Positions 34,277 through 46,651 of a stretch of 64,000 nucleotides of DNA are shown here, piece by piece. Position 1 is the first letter of the stretch, and each line of letters starts with the position of its first letter. The notes under the pieces are model-generated. The model searched no databases. It was not told the origin of the DNA and saw only the letters and a program-made list of their open reading frames with translations. Both the position numbers and the translations under genes were made by a program. Origin of the DNA: Sordaria brevicollis (Eukaryota > Ascomycota > Sordariomycetes > Sordariales > Sordariaceae); NCBI GenBank assembly GCA_033439795.1, contig JAUTDP010000016.1, forward strand, positions 496,001-560,000, read 5' to 3'.

Positions 34277-37200
34277 AGGGTACCGATAAAGTAATAATTA
34301 ATTAAACGAATTAATATAATAATATAGCGGTATAAAATATTAAATTATAATAAGCGACGCGGCGGGGAATATTCTAAGGGACCTGTAGTAGCGTTAAAAA
34401 ACGTCCTTAAGTAAAGCCTTCGTAAAAATATCGGCTATTTATTCGGTTATAAGGATATATTTAAAAGTAATTTTATTACGGCTTTACGCTTTATAATATT
34501 ATATATATTAAATTTTAATATATTTCGTTCTAGAATAGTATTAAGGGTTATTCGCAAGTTATATAGCGCTTTAATTATTATAACGAATAAAAGTAGCCTA
34601 GGTAAGTACGTAAATAAAGTCGATTAATAATTATTTAAGCTACGTAATTTCTTTAAACGTTTAAATTTATATTATAACCTCTATTTCGTAAGAGGATAGG
34701 GTAATAATTTATTAGCGTTTAGAAGATTAATTAATAGAAACGTTATTAATTTAGAAAATATATCCTTTAATAGACCGGTTAATAGCGTTATATCCGCCCT
34801 AATTAGAATTAAAATAATTTAAGAAGGTATACCCAAAATTAAAGGTAGAATTAAATATATAAATAAAATAATAATTTAAAGTATATTAAAAGTACCGGAA
34901 GATGCGTTTTACGGCTATAATATACGTTTTAATAGATTTAATAAAGTAACGGCTATAAAAGGATATTATAAAGGTAATATTTAATTATATATTAAATATA
35001 ACGTATATAAGCGAATTAATAGCGTAGACGTATTAATACTTATTATTATCGGAGGTTCGAAAATCTTTAAGAAATTTAAATATTTTATTTATTTTTATAG
35101 GTATTAATATTAGTTTATTATTAAATATACCGAAATTTTCGAATACTTTTTTAATATAGGCCTTTTAATTGAATCGGATAATGTAATTTAATTTATCGCG
35201 GGTAATTAATATATTTAAATAATATAAATACGGATTTATATTAATTATTTTAAAACGTTAATTAAAAACGCTTTTTAAAATTTAAATTTTAAATTTAGAG
35301 GGGCCTATAATAAATAAATCGTCGATATAAATAGCGATAAAAATTATTCTTTTATTAAAAATAATAGTATTAGATAAAAGTAATTTAAAACCGAAATTAG
35401 CGAAGAAGGTAATTAAAATATTATACTATACGCGGGGATTTTATTTTAATTCGTAAAAAGCGCGGTTAAATTTGCAAAGCCTTTTTAAATTATTTATAAT
35501 AATACCGGATAATTATATTACGTAAATTTTTTCCTTAATAAAATTATAAAGAAAAGTAGTTTAAACGTTTATTTATTTTAATTTTAAATTAAAAGTAGCG
35601 GTAAATACGAAAATAAATTTATAATTTATAGGTTTTATAACCGAGGCGAAAGTCTTATTATAATTAATCCCTTTTTATTATTCGAAATTATAGATTATTT
35701 AACGAATTTTATAGCGAAGGATTTCGTTATTAAAATTAATTTTAAATTTATAGACCTATTTTTTAATTAGAGGTCGTTGGCCGATATTAAACGGAATAAA
35801 TATCTAAATTTTATTTTTAATAAGGGAATTATATTCGGTTTATATAATTTTAAATTATTATAATTAATCGGGACGTTATTTAGCCTTTTAGAATATTTAA
35901 AGTTTTATAGTAAATAAGATAGCGAAGGTAATAAGAATTAATAAATTAGGTTCCTATTTATTTATAATTATTAATAATAATTATTATTTATCGAAAATAA
36001 TAGGATTTAAAGGATGGAATTTAAAGTAACGATTTATAATAGAATATAAGTAATTAAGGTCGAAAAAGCTTAAATTACCGCCGATATAAATAATATCGAA
36101 TATAAGTAAAAATTTAAATAATATTATTGAAACGGGGTATTATAATAAATCCTTTAAGAAAAAGGGTTAAAAAAATTAAACGTTAAAAAATAATAAAGAG
36201 GGTAAATTGGAGGGCGAATTAAAGAGCGTAGGTTAATATAAAAACGGCGTAATTAAATTAGAATTTCCCCCCGACTACAGTATTAAAACTCCCCCGTAAT
36301 TTATACCTAATTCGAATTTAAAATCTAAAGGAATTCCCCCTAATTAAGAAAGTAAAGAGGAAATAGCGGGAGGGATATTTAAAGAGCTTAAATACCTTTT
36401 TATTATAATATTGGGTACGTTTAATTTAAAAAAAGGGGTTATAAAAAGAAGGGAAAATATAAGGATCGAGGGGTTATTAATATTAAAAACCGTAATAGAA
36501 ATATTAAAATAATTAGGCGTTAATATAAGCGTAAAAAGGGAGGGTAATAATTTTAATAAATTTTTTTTATTAATAATAATTAGGTTAATAAAAATATATA
36601 CGTACGTTTTATTAATAATTATATTATTAATATTAATAATTTTATTATTATCCGTAAAAATAATATAATTAATTAATCCTTTATAGCTTAATAATTTATT
36701 TCGGCCGATTATAAGGGTTAACTTTCCCGGAAAGTTTATATTAATAAATTTATAATAATAGAGGGCGCTAATAACCCTAAAGTAAAAGAGATTAAATTTA
36801 AAGCCGAATTACGCTTCGAATAGAATTTTATTTATTATTCGATTAAGAGACCTATTCTTAAAATATACGATTATTTAGAATAGGATTAGCCAAAAACGAC
36901 GGTAGAAATTTCCGGCGAAAAGAATAATAATAATATATTTTTATAGAACCTTATTAAAATATTCCGTAATATTATTTTACTAATATTAATTAATTATAAA
37001 ATAATTAAATATTATAAAACGGTTTTAATATTAATATTAAAATCTCCCGTTAGTATTTTCGCTAGCCTAATTTAAATATATATATTATATAAAGTACTTA
37101 GGCCTATTAATTTTATAATATTATCGTTCGATAACGTCCGGAAATTTATCCTTCGTTTTAATAGCGTAATATTATACAAATTAAATAAAATTATCCGTAA

Positions 37201-40200
37201 TTATAATTTAATACTTTTATTCCTTTAAACCTTTAAAGTAAAATAGGCTATATATATTAATATAAATATATTCGAAGGGCCGATTCCCCTTACGTATTAT
37301 TATTTTATAAAGAATTTATTTAAATCGCCTTAGAGTATATTTATTATAAAAATAGAAATTAGGGACGGGGTAAATATTAATAATTATAAATTAAAGCGTA
37401 ATAATATTTAATTTATTAAAGTAAATTAGCCGTTTATATTAAATTTTAAATCGTTTATATTTTATAGCGTAAATAATAAAGGTAAAGCGTAATTAAAAGT
37501 TAGATTTAAAAATTAGCTAATTTAAAACGTAAATACTATTAACCTCGAAATTTTTAAAACGGATTTTGTAATTATATACTCCAATAGCGATATTATTTCC
37601 GAATATTACGACGAAATTTCTACAGTTTAATTATAAAATAAAGAGAAGGTTATAAACTATCCTTAATAAATAGTAAGCTCCTTCGAAGAAAATAAACGAA
37701 ACGTTTTTATTTATAATAATTTAAAATACGTAAATACCGGTCTTTTTTAGGGTAATTTCTATATTATTTATCCTTATAACCGAAGGGCTAATATAAGGAT
37801 ATAAATTCCGAAAATTAATTTTATCGTAAAATATATAATTAATAATATTTAAATTAATAATAATAATATATTAGAAATTATATAGAAAATTATAACGGGT
37901 TTTAAATATAGATAAAGTAACGACTTTATTAGCGAATTTAAAATTGAAAGGGGGTAATACGTTTAAAAATTAATTAGTAATTGAAATTACGTTAATAAAG
38001 GTTAAGGTAATATTTTAAAAATGTAATATTAAAAGCGTAATTGAAGTAAGAGTAAAAGAAATAAAATTAAAAATAAATAAGGGGTTAACGAAAGCTTTGG
38101 TTAAAATTCCCCTTCGTTAAGATGTAATTTTAGATATTATAGGAGTAAATAGAATAGAATTAAAAATAGATAGCGGAACGTTATAGGGTAATATTTAAGT
38201 ATTCTATTAGGAAATATAATTAAATAATATTCCCCTTAAGAAAATAAAAAAAATTAAAAATAATACGGGGGTAGAAAAGGAATATAGGTCGGTAGCGATG
38301 TTAAGTATTATTAAATTTATAATATTCGAAAGAGGGGATTATAAACCGGGTATACCCTAATTAATATACGAACGCTTATTAGGGCGAAAGTTTTTTAAAA
38401 ATTTTTTATTATTAAATACTTTATTTAAATTTATTATAATTAATATAATAGTAAAGGGTTAGATATTTAACGAAATAATTTTAAAAGCGTCGCTTTAATT
38501 TTTATTAATATACTTTTCGGAGTATTAAACGTTATAATACTCGTTATTATAATTAAATATTTTATAGAGGGAATATAATTTCTATTTTTTATTTATAGAA
38601 CCCGAACCGCGGGCGTGCTTATTAATATTCTTAAGTTTAAATAAAGAAAGATTTTAGGAAATGTAGGCGATTAAAGTAATTTATAAATCGAATTAAATTT
38701 TTTTCTTTTCTTTATCCTAATTTTAATATTAATTAATTAATATTTCTTTAATTTTAATAATACGTTTAATTTAATTAAATATAATAATATAATAAATTAT
38801 AGCGTTTAAATTGTCCTATTCCGGTAAAATAAAATAATTTTAAATAAACCGAAATATAAAAGTATTATATTTTAAACTTAGCCTAAAAAAAAATAATTAA
38901 TTAATTAAGGGATTTAAAATTTAATATATTCCGGATCTATTTCGGCTAATTCCTTTTAAATAATTTAAATTTTATTCGCAAAATCCGTAATAATATTATT
39001 ATAATTAATTAAAAAGAATTTATAAAAATGCGCAAAAGTATTATAATAATCCTTCGTATTGCATAAATAGTATTTATTCTAAACTTAATCGAAAACCGTA
39101 TAAACGGTTTCGTAATTAATATTCTCAAAATCGTTATAAATAGTAGGGGCGAACTTTAGAGCGAAAATATATAATTATTAACGCTATTTAATTTATTAAG
39201 CGTTATATTTTTCTTCGTTCTTTTAATTAGGGGCGCCGCTACGAAATTTAAAGGGTATAAAGTCGTTATAAATATTAAAAATCGAACGTAATATAATAAA
39301 GGCCAAGAAGGATTTACGCTATATTATATAATTATAATTACTATTTTTAAAGAACGGGATATCGAAGAATTCTTCGAAGGATTTATTAATTATTTTTACA
39401 ATTTAAATAAATAGCGGAATTAAATATTCGAATACGAAAAAGAGGTAGGAACCGGAAGAATAACGGGAATTAGGGGAATAATAAGAGCCGGAGGAATAAT
39501 AAAAATTAAGGGAATAATAAAAATCGGGGGAGTAAATAATTTAATAGTAAAGCCCTAAATATCGGTAAAATTTAGAAGTGAAAGTGGAATAAAGTTGGTA
39601 ATAATATTAAAAAAAGAGGTAATAAAAATAGGAAATAATAGTATAATAAATAATAAATTTTAAAATAAAGGACGGAAAATATATAATATAATAATAATTT
39701 TTTTTAATAAATGCGCGAAATTGCGACGTAAGTACTAACGCGTAATAAATAGTTTTATAGGGCGCGGCCGGAGGTTATACTAATATATTCTATTCGAAAT
39801 TTATTAAAAATCTTTTATAGGGTAAGTATACCGAACTTTAAATATAAATATAAATATAAATATTTAAAGCATTTAATAATCGCGTTGCGAAGTATAATAA
39901 ATATTATTATTAATAAATAGTAAAATAAATATAGGAATTAATTATACGTTACGCGCTAATAAGGTATTTAAATAATCGAGAACGGTCTTTTCGATAAAAA
40001 AATCGCGCTTCCGTTAAAGTAAAACGGATATTATTAATAAATATATTAATTTTATTAAATTATAAAAAAGATATAATAATTTTAGGTAAAATCCGTAATA
40101 AATTATATAATAAAATTTATAAAAAATTAGTATATTTATAATACGATATTTCTACGTTTTAAATTACCGAATCTTTAACCGCTAAACGGTCTATACGCTA

Positions 40201-40390
40201 ATTTAAATTATAAACCGCGGCTATATTAATAATAGCGTTTTATATCCTATAAAGGAGGCAAAAACCTTTCGAATATAAATTATATCGAAGTAATAGAAAA
40301 ATAAAAGAAATAAGGAAAATTAAGGGAAGAAAGGGAAGGGGGGGGTAGATAAGGATCTTTTAATTTAGCTAAATCGAATATAACGCGTAA

Positions 40391-40410
40391 GCGTTGCCGG
40401 GCTTATAACC
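40391..40410 (-). other. Primer-binding site of copia B
   Basis: The plus-strand sequence ends CCGGGCTTATAACC against the LTR. It resembles the initiator tRNA-Met anticodon arm (GGGCTCATAACC) with one C-to-T change. Confidence 0.6.
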
Positions 40411-40584
40411 TATTGAATTATATAGATGAGTATTACGTAAGGGAGGCGAGAATATAGTAGTAAAGTTTAATTAATTGAAGAGAGAAAGAGTAAAAGAGGA
40501 GGGAGACGAAGTCTAGTTATATATATAAGGGAAACTATATATGGATCGTATCCACTATACCAAGATATGTAAATGGCTTCAACA
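40411..40584 (-). repeat. LTR of copia B, right copy
   Basis: It begins TATTGAATT (RIP-altered) and ends GGCTTCAACA (intact), followed by the GATAA duplication. Confidence 0.85.
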
Positions 40585-40849
40585 GATAACACAACGAAAT
40601 AACTCTACAAAAACGCATAATGGGGTGGTAATGCGGAAATTTTCCCGGGAAAAGGGGGTGATAGTTCGGTTTGTATTCTCAACACCAAGAAAATCATCAC
40701 CACTTACACTATTTAGACTATGGACGTTGAGGGTTAAGGATTTATATAGCACTGCCCGTGGAGTCGAGCCCTCTCTAGTCAGCTATACGGGCAGTGACAC
40801 TGCCCGTGGAGAGAAACGACACTGCCCGCCGAGTCCGTCCCATCATGAG

Positions 40850-41505
40850 ATGAAAATTTACCTACGTTTCTGGCGATTCTAATCGGGGTCACCTTGTAAT
40901 TTGGGAAAGGATGTGAAACTATGATCTCTAATCCAGGATAGGCAAATCGGCAACCCAATTTTTGAGAGCAAAGTGAGTTCTTCGAAGGTCGCATTACTAT
41001 CACTTTGTTCTCACAGTGCGTCACCTATCAGCTTTGAGCCAAATCCATCCTCACGCCTGAGGTATGGAGGGCGAGCTTCGGGTAATTCACCAAGTCGGAA
41101 CTTGGACATTATCACTTCCGGTGACAGTGATTGTGAGACTCAGGCAGGGCCTTGAGAAGAACTGGAGAAGCCACTTGGCTACAATGATTCGAAGTTGAAG
41201 TGTTCGAAAATCGCGGCACACCTTCACGCTCTCAACCTCGTCCCATCTCCGGGGGCATGTGTTGTTGGCACAATTCGGCGCAACTCCTGTTGGTCACCGC
41301 CCGCTCCTCGATTCGAAATGCATCATTGTTTTCCTAGTGGGCAGATGTGTCAGTAAAGCAATGACGAGAACACCACTTGCTTTTGCCCGCTTACTTAGCA
41401 TATAAGAGCTTGGCTTTCCTCAGTACAAAGCCCGTTCACAAATCTCACCCTTCGTCAACAGAGTCTTCCACAAGCCAGCTTCAAAACTAAAATCACAATC
41501 TCAGA
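40850..41505. other. Non-coding stretch with promoter of the small Cys/His gene
   Basis: No supported ORF before 41506. A TATA-like CATATAAGAG lies at 41399-41408, about 100 bp before the ATG. Confidence 0.45.
41399..41408 (+). promoter_or_regulatory. TATA-like box
   Basis: CATATAAGAG lies 98 bp upstream of the ATG at 41506, followed by a CA-rich leader typical of highly transcribed fungal genes. Confidence 0.45.
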
Positions 41506-41730
41506 ATGCCCGACAGCCAAATCATTCTCACCTTCCAGTGCGGACACACCGAGGCCAAAGGCGGCCCCTCCTCCTACGGCTCGCATAGCCATCCCATAGG
41601 GCCTCCAGGAGCGAAACCAGGAGCCTTTCTCGAGCGCAACTCTCCGCAAATTCCGTGCGGCAGATGCAGACAAGATGGAAGTTGGAAGTACAGCACCTTT
41701 AGCCACCGGTGGGAGAAGAGCAAGGAGTAG
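41506..41730 (+). CDS. Small Cys/His protein (74 aa), unknown
   Basis: The ORF has a true ATG in reasonable context (ctcagaATGcc) behind a TATA-like box and a leader of about 70-80 nt. It contains LTFQCGH near residue 12 and PCGRCRQDG near residue 51. These could form a single zinc-binding site of the CxH...CxxC kind; this is a guess from spacing. There is no signal peptide or membrane segment, and a Gly/Pro/Ser-rich loop lies between the two halves. I do not recognise a family. Confidence 0.5.
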   Translation: MPDSQIILTFQCGHTEAKGGPSSYGSHSHPIGPPGAKPGAFLERNSPQIPCGRCRQDGSWKYSTFSHRWEKSKE

Positions 41731-41977
41731 TGGTTAAGTGAAACCACAACGAAGTTCAGAGTCGGGAATGTTAGGATGCAGGTGGTCCAGAATGCGTTCA
41801 GGCCTGTGATGAATACCTCTAGCAAGGTCGTAGAGAGAGGATTAAGTGGGCAGTATGCGTGGTATCAGCCCTGTCGCTGCAGGCATGAAGCAGGGAAATA
41901 ATGATGAATCAACCACATTATTCACGTCAGTTTTTGTGTAATCAACGTGCGGCTCGCTTCAACTCTCTGGTATCAGG
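41731..41977. other. Convergent 3' flanks
   Basis: Short region between two convergent stop codons (41730 plus strand, 41978 minus strand); nothing else seen. Confidence 0.4.
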
Positions 41978-44437
41978 CTAAAATTCCTCTCCAACCTTCG
42001 GCGTTCTCACATCCCCGGAGTCAGTGAAAGCAAACGCCAAACGTCCAGTGCTCTCCACAACTCCATACTGCAACTTCCGTTCAGTATTCCCCCTGTTGTC
42101 TTGGTTTTCTTGCCAAGAGACATATCTCGCAAGTTTGTCTGCTGCAAGGTTGCTGCTACAATCCGCAAAAATGCCAGAGAGTGGGCTGTCGTTAGCTCGC
42201 TCGCTGTCTGGAAGTTGCTGTGGGAGAATGGCATTCGCTAACTCCAGCGGACTCATGGAGAAGCTTCTTCCAAGTTTCCACCAGTTCCAGAAAAGAATGA
42301 AAGTCGCCAATGGTCCGAGGAGGCTGATAACAACCGCAAGGGCAAGTGCTGAACGATCGGCAGTGTACTGCGCTTCGATGAGATGGCTGGTATACGAAAC
42401 AGTCTGGTAAGTCTGGTTCTTGATGGCGGCACGAACAGACATGCGGAATGCCAGCTCACGGTAGCTGTTGATGAGGTAGTCCATTGGGTCATTGTAGTAC
42501 TCCTTGCATGGATCTCCGTACCCTGGGTCTGCGCAGAAGATGTTTGGTAAAAGGTCGTCTTTGGTTGTAGTCCCTTGGAATGTCGGCGCGGACCCTTCAT
42601 CACAATTTGGATCGTGTGGATAGCAACCACCACTGTAGGGAGGCCGAGGGGCGTAATATCCAGGGGAGTATGAGTCCCACATCTTTGAGCCAAAAAGCTG
42701 GAATGGGAGTATAGTAGTCGAATCTTCTCGAAATTCTCCCGATTCTAGTGGCGCTGGTACGCTCATGTTCCTGTCCGCCTTTTAGTTCCACACATGCAGT
42801 GTTTCGGGCTATTCCTGTGCACATCTTTCACGTACCTGAGTTGGATCACCGAGTCATCCTTCCAGCTAGCATACTTGAAACTGGCAAAGTTCCCTCTTAC
42901 ATCAAGGGTGTATTTGACCAGTGCAGGACCAAGGTGGCAAACTTGCTTTGTCGTCATACCTACGCAAGCTTGGGTATCTTTTCGCTCCACGGAGATCAGT
43001 ATTGTCGATTGAATTGAAGGTAGCTTCCCTGGCTCAATCTTGGACTTGAAAAACGCTGCTATCTCATCACTAGACCTCTTTGAAGGTAGAGAATGTGTAG
43101 GTTGGGCGGATTCGGCCATCAGTGCAGACGATTCGGAAGGGACGAGAGTTATCGTGAAGGGAAGAGCGCTAGCCATCATCGAAGTAGATGCAGTTGGAAC
43201 CGAAATCATTTGAGCTTGAGACGGTGAGGGTATATAATAAGGATTACCAGAGGAAACTGTACAGTTTACAACCTGAAACCCAAAAGCCTTGGAATGGCCG
43301 AAATGGAACCTTTAGTTAGCTGATATTCAGACCTTGGCTTTCAAAACGGGCCCACAATGAAAAGGTGCTGAACGGATACAGTTGCTCAATGGATAGTGCA
43401 AGCATACCTCAACCTGCAGGGTGCAGTTCTGACAGTTGGCGTCTGTGAATTCGATAGGGGTTTTACTCGTAGGGTCCGTGATTGCAGCTGAGAACTCGGG
43501 CGAATATCGCAACACCTGCTTGTCTCCCGATGTGACTCCACCAAACCCTTCTACGTCGCGTAGAACGGGCAGCTTGATATTCCCTGAGATCCTGATACCG
43601 ACGTTTTGTACGTAGGATGCTCTCTGAATGAGCGGGCCGCGCAAGAGACCGGTGATCGTTACGAGGATAGATACTATGACGAAACAAAGTAAGCGCTTTC
43701 CAAAGACGTGCATCGAGAGCTGAACACCTCCCAAGAATGGAGAAACAAATAAAAGGGACCTTGTGCCGAACACGCATACCAATGCTAACACAAATGGCTC
43801 TCCTCCGACGGAGTGATTTTATGCCTCCTACTATCCCTGTAGAGCCCTTCCAATGATAGTGAAGATTGCCGACCTGAATATGAACAGTCAACAAGAGAAA
43901 CAGGAGACCTAGAGATGTCTGTGAGATAAAGCAAGGTAAAGGAAGGGTAGATTGAAGACATCCGCGCAAGGGCAATCTACCTACGTACCATCAATCTGCC
44001 TGCTACAGCTCTGGTCCAGAAGAAAACAACGGTAGCTTCTGCAAACGCGACGCCTAGAAGTGCGTTGGCAATGGTTGACGTGTAAGCTAAGAGAACTCCA
44101 GGCTGTCTCAAGCCGGACCACCACCCATCTACTGGCGTCCCATTGCTGAGGAGAACAACCGCGGAAGCAAGACCAGTGCCTGAGATTAATAGTCAGCGCA
44201 ACGCCTAGAGAGGCCTAGTGTCATGGGGACGACATCAATGGAATGCATACAAGCAACACTCAGCAACAAGGGGACGATTCCATAAATGGGAAATCGTCTA
44301 ACAATCCCTGGTCTCCACGCGGAGGTGGCTAGGTATTGTGAACTCTTCTCAGTATTGGCTGTTGCTATGTCACCGGAAGATGGTTCATGCTGATACGTTG
44401 TCGAGTGGAATGGGAGAGTTTCGGTTAAGGGGTCCAT
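41978..44437 (-). CDS. DUF3176-type multi-pass membrane protein, six exons
   Basis: The model on the minus strand is exons 44251-44437, 43989-44179, 43790-43873, 43408-43719, 42836-43272 and 41978-42770, about 667 aa. Introns are 71, 115, 70, 135 and 65 nt with GTATGC/GTACGT donors and CTAAC-like branch sites. N-terminal membrane segments (FPIYGIVPLLLSVAC..., VLLAYTSTIANALLGVAFA) are followed by VGNLHYHWKG and then by LVTITGLLRGPLIQRAS, which matches the DGPLLQRAS block of DUF3176 proteins. A long Cys-containing extracellular-type loop with NCT glycosylation sites ends in a C-terminal membrane helix followed by WNWWKLGRSFSMSPLELA, also typical. The third intron is the weak point: its usual-looking GTATGC donor gives the wrong frame, so I used a GTTAGC donor. 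A sequence error there is possible. Function of the family is unknown. Confidence 0.75.
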
Positions 44438-45947
44438 GTTGACATGTGAATGGTGTCGACGATGCCGCAGGGGATGAATGCAAAATGAAAATGAGGGGCA
44501 GTCAGTCCCCAAGACAGACCGGCAATTATAGGCGACAAGAAAAGCGAAGGGGATGGGGCGGGACTTGGCCTGATATACCCCTCAGTTTGCATACCACAGA
44601 GAGACGGCTCACAATTGGAAGCTCAACGCAGCATCAGAGCCTGCCCTACACCAGTATACGCGAGAGTGTAGCTTGTTCACTCTTCAACGTGTTGATGTCA
44701 ACCCCCGCCCCCCAAAACACGCAAGCCCAACGAGCTGCCCCGCAACGCAACGTATCCATCGTTACATGTACTCGGAGTAGTTAGCGATTAAGTCAAGCGA
44801 GTAACCCAAGCCACAGGTGGTATCACCCTGCCATAGTCTGCGACCGTGTCAACCGGCAGCCGCCCCGTCTTTGTGGAACGCCCACAGGAGAGCGGCCCTG
44901 GCTGTTTCAGCGGTTGACTTGTCAGACAAACCCGCTTGTGCATTGTTTGGTATCCGTGGATGTAGTGACTGGACATCCCTTCGCCTCGTTTTGCGCACGT
45001 TATACAGTCGAAGGAGAGTGTTCGTCGGGGTGTAGCAAGCGGGAAGGAGGTGACGCTACTCGGATCTGCAAATAGCACCGTAGAACGTCAGTCACTTGCT
45101 GCTACATCGTTTTTATCAAGACACCCATTGGACAATTTAAACCTTTCAGCTGTTGTTAAATGAAAAAAAGCCGGCAATTGTCTCCAGAGCTCGGCAAGAT
45201 GTTGGTATCGACGGTCGGGGCGCCCGGGCGTTCGCGGAGGAGCGCGGGTTTGAGTCCGATCATTGTGGTACGCTGCTCATTGGTCTCGAATTTTGGATGT
45301 GATGGGGGAAAACGAGGAGGGCAAATCAACTGCTCGCACGAGCGATGGGTGTAAAGGGAAAAGAATTGACGATGTCTAAAGGTGCAGGAATGATACGTAG
45401 GTGAGTAGGAAAGAGACTGCAGGCTGGTGGGTGACGACTGTCTTCAGAAGCACAATGAGATGTGGAGCTAACACAATTTCACATTAATTGGCCCTGAAAC
45501 TGTTAGCGTTAAATCATGCGCTATCAAATTTACCAATGCTCTGCACTGGCCATGCAAAACATCAAGACCGAACGGCAAGAACAGGTTGATAACATATGTC
45601 CAGCGCCAAATCACGATACCTGAAATTAAATGAGCCGCCATGCATCAGAGCCTGGCGATATTGCTGTTGCACAAATCTTCATTTCCGAGTTCAAAAGTTG
45701 TATAGAAGACGTGCTAACCCAGTTGTAAACTCCATAAACTTCAACTCGCGCTCATTCTTCCATCGCCAAACACTTTCCCGCTTTTCCCTGCTCTTCCTCC
45801 TCGACCGAAAAAAAGGACCTTTCCGCAATCCGACAAAACTGGAAGGATTATGCTTGCCGTGAGTTTCCGTGACAATAGTTTGACTGCTTGGGTATCTTGA
45901 TAATGACGAAGAAAAAACGACGAGAAGAAGCGCCGAAGCCTTGATGT
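44438..45947. other. Intergenic region
   Basis: No supported exon. Several ORFs of 60-110 codons occur on both strands, but none has splice sites, a clear start context or recognisable motifs. It contains the promoter of the DUF3176 gene next to 44437. Confidence 0.4.
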
Positions 45948-46154
45948 GTGCTACTAACTCAAGTTCAAATCAGCTTTCTATCTCATAAGATTCAACAAGA
46001 AAAGCAACCGAGAACTTTACTAACCCGAGGAAAACCGAGGAGAGGAAACGACGAGAAATCGATCTTTACTGCTACGCCAGGTCCAAGTCAGCTTCCCATC
46101 ACCCATCAACCACACAACCTCAACAGAAAACGAAGCAAAAAACCCCTTACTAAC

Positions 46155-46611
46155 CTAAACCCCCGCCTCCGCTCCGCCCATCAAAGCAAGATACGCCCCG
46201 CTCCGGTACATCCCCCTAAGGTTATCAACCCCCTCCCTCCTTCTAAGCCTGTTATACCGGCCCCCTTGATCCCCACGCTCCTCTTCCCATGGAGCCGTTC
46301 TCACTCCCGGCCGCTCACCCCTACCATGCCACACGCTGATCCGGCACCCACTCCGTACGACGACCGTGAAGACCTGCCCCCGGGCGGCGGCTGCGCGCAG
46401 CGTCACCACGTGGGGCGTCTCCAGGCCGAAATGGGCGGTGCCGGAGACGGTCATGCGCATGGACGGAGAGGCAGCGCCGGCGCCGCGCTTGGTGACCTTG
46501 ACGAAGGCGCCGTCACCACCGGTGGCGTAGACGAAGAACTTGGTAGGCCCCGTCGTTTCGAAGTTGACCGGGTTGATGCCTTTTGGTCACGAGGTAGCAG
46601 GCGGTTTCCAT
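46155..46611 (-). pseudogene. Unknown protein gene with a one-base frameshift
   Basis: From ATG at 46611 (caaaaATGgaa) the frame reads METACYLVTK, then meets a run of four A (plus-strand TTTT at 46581-46584). One base fewer would give a continuous ORF of about 151 codons reading GINPVNFETTGPTKFFVY, GGDGAFVKVTKRG, MRMTVSGTAHFGLETP and a basic tail to the stop at 46155. Without that change it terminates within about 40 codons. GC-rich codon use supports real coding. The cause may be sequencing error at the short homopolymer or true decay. The composition suggests a beta-rich fold but I recognise no family; the last 60 residues are low-complexity and less certain. Confidence 0.55.
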
Positions 46612-46651
46612 TTTTGGGGGTTGAAGCTTGTGGTTGAGGTTTTTTCCGCCT

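Larger units (their letters stand above)
20562..40584 (-). mobile_element. Ty1/copia LTR retrotransposon B, RIP-mutated, with Helentron inside
   Basis: The LTRs are 20562-20735 and 40411-40584 (174 bp each), flanked by the 5-bp duplication GATAA (20557-20561 and 40585-40589). The internal sequence is co-linear with copia A throughout, and removal of the 13-kb insert gives a 7.05-kb element. On the minus strand the polypurine tract GAGGGGGAG (20736-20744) abuts the left LTR and a primer site (40391-40410) abuts the right one. The reverse transcriptase box reads YIDD at 35318-35329. RIP is heavy, with no intact ORF. It lies inside the hAT-like MITE. Confidence 0.9.
20279..40841. mobile_element. 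hAT-like MITE carrying nested copia B and Helentron
   Basis: The ends are inverted repeats beginning GGGACGGACTCGGCGGGC, alignable for about 110 bp. They are flanked by an 8-bp direct duplication ATCATGAG (20271-20278 and 40842-40849), as hAT elements make. GGGCAGTG/CACTGCCC words recur several times just inside both ends, like the subterminal transposase sites of hAT elements. Without the inserted copia B the element is only about 535 bp and non-coding. A CCCTAACCCTAA string inside the left end is part of the repeat and not a telomere. Confidence 0.85.

Noticed and set aside
8382..40584. Dating the copia insertions by LTR divergence
   Set aside because: RIP has mutated the LTRs unevenly, so divergence does not measure time.
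40541..40882. 113-codon ORF at the right end of the nest
   Set aside because: It spans an LTR end, MITE sequence and terminal repeat; chimeric by position.
45948..46637. 229-codon plus-strand ORF
   Set aside because: It has no start context or domain; its second half is antisense of the METACYLV frame, which reads more like protein.
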